Source: Pantoea cypripedii (GTDB lineage Bacteria > Pseudomonadota > Gammaproteobacteria > Enterobacterales > Enterobacteriaceae). From it: a stretch of DNA of 57,681 nt. Under the pieces are notes generated by a model. The model was given only the letters and a program-made list of their open reading frames with translations. It had not been told where the DNA came from and searched no databases. The DNA lies in the NCBI RefSeq assembly GCF_011395035.1, contig NZ_CP024770.1:1297388-1355068 (forward strand). Reading direction: 5' to 3'. Positions 54,244 through 57,681 of this stretch are shown in pieces. The position numbers and the translations under genes were made by a program. How positions within the stretch are numbered: position 1 is the stretch's first letter; each line of letters begins with the position of its first letter.

Positions 54244-54542
54244 ACTTACTTTCTGATATGAAATTAAATGAATATGATCAACGCCAACTTTCTCTAATGG
54301 AAGAAATGTTGGATTTATATTCATCAGATAAAATAACACTTAAAAAGCTGATTGATAATCTAGAAGGGCTGCTATTATGTTTGCAATCAGTTGATTCTGA
54401 ATGGAAAAATTCATTTCATGAGCATTGGTTTGTTTTAGAGCAAGCTTATGCAGTGGCGTTGTTTAGAAATGAAAGCATCGATCATGATGATCCTGATATA
54501 CAAGAGTCTCTAAAGCAATTAAGACGGTTATTAAAAAAGTAA
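54240..54542 (+). CDS. cdiI: CdiI immunity protein
   Basis: This 100-residue, acidic, soluble protein starts in the ATGA overlap with the cdiA stop. Segments YDQRQLSLMEEMLDLY, LIDNLEGLLLCLQSVDSEWK and HWFVLEQAYAVALFRN fit small CDI immunity proteins that pair with DUF4258-like toxins. It should bind and neutralise the CdiA C-terminal domain in sister cells. Its AT-rich composition contrasts strongly with upstream cdiA and matches the toxin end, so toxin and immunity arrived together. Confidence 0.88.
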   Translation: MNLLSDMKLNEYDQRQLSLMEEMLDLYSSDKITLKKLIDNLEGLLLCLQSVDSEWKNSFHEHWFVLEQAYAVALFRNESIDHDDPDIQESLKQLRRLLKK

Positions 54543-54584
54543 CCATAAAATCAGTTACCCTTCATAAGCCAGCCGGATGATCAG

Positions 54585-54767
54585 CTACCCCGGCTTCGTG
54601 ATCACCTCGATCCTCTGCCCGATGGTGAAGCCCAGTGGCTCCAGCCAGCGTCCGTTAAGGGTCAGCTGTGGGGCCGGGTCCGGCCTGCCGCCGTTGGAGC
54701 GGTATCCCACGATGCAGCGATGTGCCTGGGGTGTGGCGGGTTCTGACTTATGATGTTGCGCAGCCAT
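54585..54767 (-). CDS. SymE-like protein, short form
   Basis: This 60-residue protein (ATG at 54767, preceded by AAGGAG) carries the SymE core: VGYRSNGGRPDPAPQLTLNG, then RWLEPLGFTIGQRIEVIT. It ends where longer SymE proteins continue. SymE toxins have an AbrB-like fold, and members often lie beside CDI or Rhs orphan modules. Whether this short form is toxic or regulatory is unknown. An XRE regulator remnant lies upstream on the same strand. Confidence 0.75.
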   Translation of the reverse strand: MAAQHHKSEPATPQAHRCIVGYRSNGGRPDPAPQLTLNGRWLEPLGFTIGQRIEVITKPG

Positions 54768-54861
54768 GATCAACTCCTTCTCAGTTGCTTGTGGTGAGCG
54801 GGCTGCCGGTGGTGAGACATCTTCAGCCCGCGCTAAATATCTTCTTCAGCTGTCCGCTGTC

Positions 54862-55084
54862 CTATGCAACCACCTCCTCCAGCATCTCCGCCACCATCTT
54901 CTGCCGTGCCTTCGGCAACCGGCTGATAACTTCAATCTGTTGCTCCAGCCGTGACGCCGGTCCGCGCCTGCGCGGCGTGCGTTCTGCCTCTTCACCCAGC
55001 AGCACTTCCAGAGAAACCGAAAGCAGCCGGGCCACAGCAGGCAGTACGGATATCTGTATCCGGCGTCTGCCCGCCTCCCTATGA
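54862..55084 (-). pseudogene. XRE-type regulator, C-terminal remnant
   Basis: The minus strand encodes GRRRIQISVLPAVARLLSVS, then LEVLLGEE, a basic RRRGPASRLEQQIEVI and SRLPKARQKMVAEMLEEVV before the stop at 54862. This is the last helix of an XRE HTH domain and its dimerising tail. The N-terminal HTH is missing, cut exactly where the orphan cdiA fragment begins. It was probably the partner regulator of the SymE-like gene. Confidence 0.65.
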
Positions 55085-55219
55085 GTACGCCGGTATGGCT
55101 GCGGCGGGAGCAGCCATTGCAGACGCTCTGAACGGGGATAAAGACGGTGAGTCAGCCCCGAATGTGGGTGCAAATCTGAGTGATGAAGAGAAAGCGGAGC
55201 TGGGCGGGAGTGGTTCAGC
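55078..55219 (+). pseudogene. Orphan CdiA C-terminal fragment 1
   Basis: The plus-strand frame encodes EYAGMAAAGAAIADALNGDK followed by GESAPNVGANLSDEEKAELGG. This has the look of a CdiA toxin-linker segment but lacks both a start and a toxin end. It joins, with a change of frame at about 55217-55222, to the duplicated pretoxin region. It is the relic of an older toxin cassette. Confidence 0.5.
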
Positions 55220-56761
55220 GACTCCACCGCCGATGCGGCGAATAACACCTTCTTCACCGGCACTCTCGGCTGGGACAGCATCGGTAACCATGCGGAGTAC
55301 CATGCCTGCAGCGCCTCGTTCGGTTTCAGCGGCAGCTTTGACAGCAGCCAGAAGCCGGGCGAGCAGTCCACCGCCTCCGCCTTACTGGCGCTGGTGAATA
55401 TATCGGGCAGCGCCTCTGGCACCACCCGCTCAGCAGTAGCTGACGGCACGATAACGGTGCGCGACACGCAGAACCAGACGCAGGATGTGGCGGGGCTGAG
55501 CCGCAATACCGACAGCGCCAACGGGCATATCGATAAGATTTTCGACAAGGAGAAGGTCGAAAACCAGATGGCTTTTGCGCAGGGTGTGCAGGAGCTGGCC
55601 GGTAAGGTGGCGGGGGATGTCAGCGCTTATAAACTGGATGCGGCGGAAAAAGAAGCCTCGGACCGGTTGCTGAAGGAGGACCCGAAGAACGCGGAGCTGT
55701 CGCAGCAGGCGCTGCACGATAAGGTGCTGGCTGACCCCGCCTATCAGGCCGTGGCGGCAGAGTGAGGCACCGGCGGAACCTACTCGATGGTGGCGAGCGC
55801 AGTGGCAGGCGCACTGGGCGGGCTGAGCGCCGGAAACATAGGTGCAGCGGCCAGCGGGGCAATGGCACCGTATATCGCCAACGAAATTAAGCAGAAGACG
55901 ACCACCTATTACGCCGACGGCACCAAGGATGTCAACGTGGTGGCGAACACCATGGCCCATGCGGTGGCCGGAGCGGTGCTGGCGCAGCTGGCAGGGAACA
56001 GCGCCGCGGCAGGTGCCGCTGGTGCAGCCAGCGGTGAACTGATTGCGAATGCGATTGTGAAATCGATGTACCCGAATACTGATGCGAAAGACCTGACGGA
56101 GAGCCAGAAGCAGACAGTCAGCGCACTGAGCCAGCTGGCAGCTGGCCTGGCCGGAGGGATGGCATCGGATTCGGCACTGGGCGCGGGTACCGGGACAGTG
56201 GCCGGGAAGAATGCGGTTGAGAATAATGCGCTGGGTGATGGCTTCCAGTTGCCAACAGGTATGATGAATTATGGGCAGGCGGTTGCCTCATGGAATCAGT
56301 ATGCGGTGGTCAATAATCTGACTCCGGAACAAACTCAAGAAGGGATGAATCAAATTGCTATTGGAGAAGGGCCTTCTTGGGGGGCTGAAGGAAAAGTTAG
56401 TCCAACAGGACAGATCAGTGGTGACTTTGCTATTGGTACCGGTTATACACTTACAGGTTCTATAGATGATAAACATTTTTCAGTTGATGGTGGAAGTATA
56501 TATGGTCTTGGTGCACACGCAGGCGCATCAATTGGATTAACTTTCGGTCCTTATTTTCCGGGCGTATTTGGCAATCCAGAGCACGACTATTCACTTAATA
56601 TCGGTGCTGGAGTTGTATCCTTCGGCGCAACTGGAAACAAGGATGGCATTGGTTTCTCCTTTGGAGTTGGACCATCTTGAGGGATCAGTGGCACCGAAGT
56701 TCATGGCGTTGATTTAAATGGAAGTTCTACAGATGAGATTTATAACCATGACTTTAAATGA
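55220..56761 (+). pseudogene. Orphan cdiA-CT module 2: duplicated pretoxin with a different toxin, two nonsense codons
   Basis: 55223-56230 repeats 52780-53787 of cdiA without gaps (constant offset 2443 bp) up to and including VENNAL. The sequences then diverge into a different, glycine-rich toxin-like domain (GDGFQLPTGMMNYGQAVAS, SIYGLGAHAGASIGLTFGPY). The frame has TGA at 55763-55765, where cdiA has TGG, and another TGA at 56678-56680. Beyond the latter it stays open for 26 codons to TGA at 56759-56761 (GISGTEVHGVDLNGSSTDEI). It has no start of its own. It is an inactive reservoir that recombination could place behind cdiA. Confidence 0.8.
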
Positions 56762-57203
56762 TTTTTATTATTTCAATATTGTTTTAGCGTTAATTTGTAT
56801 ACTGGTGTTCATTGCATGCTTCATTCGATTTGTATATAAGGAATTAGGAGGGGTAAAGGTGGGTAAGGATTCGTTCCTATTTTTTGATTTTATACTTTTT
56901 GGCTCTGGTTGGAAGTCTGACATTCCTGCCTTGTCGATGGCCGCAGCTTTGTTTTTTGGTAATTCTTTTGATTACATGAGAAATCATGACATTACCACCA
57001 TTCATATAAATGCCATTGGTTTCTTTGCTGCATTTTCCCTTTTTGTTCATTGCAGATTTTTTTCAGGCATAATCTATAATGGTCAGAAAGTTAAATTCAT
57101 AAAAGAGTTATTCCTTAATTTAAACTCATCTCCTAAGTATATTTCTCTATGGTTGTCAAGAATACTTTATATGATATTCGTAATTTGTGTATATAGAAGT
57201 TGA
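56748..57203 (+). CDS. Orphan membrane immunity-like protein
   Basis: This AT-rich gene starts inside the end of orphan toxin module 2; ATG at 56748 overlaps the inferred toxin end by 14 bases. Longer starts at 56718 and 56733 are possible. The 151 residues form about four membrane segments, such as YYFNIVLALICILVFIACFI, IPALSMAAALFFG and AIGFFAAFSLFVHC. A membrane immunity protein suggests that the paired toxin acted at the inner membrane. No family is recognised. Confidence 0.6.
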   Translation: MTLNDFYYFNIVLALICILVFIACFIRFVYKELGGVKVGKDSFLFFDFILFGSGWKSDIPALSMAAALFFGNSFDYMRNHDITTIHINAIGFFAAFSLFVHCRFFSGIIYNGQKVKFIKELFLNLNSSPKYISLWLSRILYMIFVICVYRS

Positions 57204-57258
57204 GCATAATAACCTGAGTGTAAAGGAAAATCAGTCCCGCACAGCTGAAATTACGCAG

Positions 57259-57387
57259 TATGACATCTTCACCGGTAATCACACCCAGCTGAACGGCGCG
57301 GTGATTGCCTCCACGGCTGATGCTGCCAGCAATACCTTCTCCACCGGTACCCTTGGCTGGGACAGCATCGGTAACCATGCGGAATAG
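57259..57387 (+). pseudogene. Third cdiA fragment
   Basis: Codons for YDIFTGNHTQLNGAVIAST, then TLGWDSIGNHAE and a stop repeat cdiA around 52730-52850. The fragment begins and ends abruptly and has no VENN or toxin. It marks the 3' edge of another lost orphan cassette. Confidence 0.8.
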
Positions 57388-57529
57388 AACATTTGCAGAC
57401 CGGAAATTGCTTGTTTTTGATCAGTATCACTCATCCCTTTTCATCCTCCCAGGAAAACTGCACCCGGGAGGAGTTCATAGGACCAGCGGAGAGGCAGACT
57501 TAAAAAAATCACACAGGAAGGATCCCGCA
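57388..57529. other. Intergenic region before an exported-protein gene
   Basis: No gene is seen. CCCAGGAAAACTGCACCCGGGAGG includes a CCCGGG palindrome, and AGGAAGGA just before the ATG is the ribosome-binding site of the next gene. Confidence 0.35.
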
Positions 57530-57681
57530 ATGAAACTCGCTGTGTTTGCACCGTTGTTGATTCCCGGGATGGCCTTTGCCGCCTGGACCACCGCTGACTT
57601 CCCTGCCTTTACTGAAGAAGGTTCTGGTCGCTTTATCAGCCAAAAAGTAATTGAAAAGGGTACTCGTCCGCTGCAACTTAA
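57530..57681 (+). CDS. Exported protein, N-terminal part only
   Basis: ATG at 57530 follows AGGAAGGATCCCGCA. The visible ~50 residues begin with a signal peptide (MKLAVFAPLLIPGMAFA) and continue WTTADFPAFTEEGSGRFISQ before the window ends. The product is presumably periplasmic or secreted. I do not recognise the family from this part. Confidence 0.6.
   Translation, partial: MKLAVFAPLLIPGMAFAAWTTADFPAFTEEGSGRFISQKVIEKGTRPLQL

Noticed and set aside
1..57681. tRNA, rRNA and CRISPR arrays
   Set aside because: No cloverleaf, rRNA or regularly spaced repeat pattern was recognised by eye; a dedicated scan was not possible.

Overview
The window looks like part of a large plasmid of an Erwiniaceae/Enterobacterales bacterium, with Pantoea or Erwinia the best guess. 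The grounds are an F-type ccdAB pair, an F TraI-like helicase remnant, an extra H-NS gene, a DUF2913 protein, insertion-sequence debris, and dense accessory cargo with changing base composition. No rRNA, tRNA, core metabolic operon or CRISPR array is visible. The species is inferred, not shown.

Layout: (1) 1-14.6 kb is mosaic plasmid backbone. It holds an IS21 istB tail, a decayed IS66 transposase, a PLP serine/threonine dehydratase-like gene whose end lies in the IS66 debris, hypothetical plasmid genes, ccdAB, an Rrf2 regulator divergent from a DUF1360 membrane protein, two tiny membrane proteins, a relaxase-less and frameshifted traI remnant, a HigBA-type toxin-antitoxin pair with two palindromic operators, a highly structured C4-like element, an hns paralogue and a DUF2913 gene. 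(2) 14.6-21.3 kb is a complete phnVUTSR / phnWX locus for uptake and breakdown of 2-aminoethylphosphonate, with likely PhnR operators in front of phnS and phnW. (3) 21.6-40.4 kb is a catabolic island that I do not recognise as a described operon. A minus-strand operon carries two 4,5-dihydroxyphthalate decarboxylase-like proteins, a LigJ-like 4-oxalomesaconate hydratase, an amidohydrolase, an HpcH/HpaI aldolase and a ThDP-dependent decarboxylase/synthase-like enzyme. Plus-strand genes encode a TctC receptor, a second amidohydrolase, a fused TctA-TctB permease, a carboxymuconolactone-decarboxylase-family protein, a ketoglutarate-semialdehyde-dehydrogenase-like enzyme and a porin. Two near-identical LysR regulators and an unusual tandem-HTH LysR protein accompany them. 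(4) 41.4-57.4 kb is a contact-dependent inhibition locus: cdiB, an 11-kb cdiA, cdiI, then an orphan array with a SymE-like gene, an XRE remnant, a roughly 1-kb duplicate of the cdiA pretoxin region fused to a different decayed toxin, its membrane immunity gene, and a third short cdiA copy. The window ends inside a gene for an exported protein.

How the genes work together: in the phn locus the ABC importer brings in 2-aminoethylphosphonate, PhnW transaminates it to phosphonoacetaldehyde, and PhnX cleaves that to acetaldehyde and phosphate. In the catabolic island a porin plus a tripartite tricarboxylate transporter probably import a di- or tricarboxylate. Decarboxylases, lactonase/hydratase-like amidohydrolases and an aldolase would then convert it to central metabolites. 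No ring-cleaving dioxygenase is present, so the substrate is more likely a pyrone or oxo-polycarboxylate than an intact aromatic ring. The CDI array carries one apparently working toxin/immunity pair and relics of older ones.
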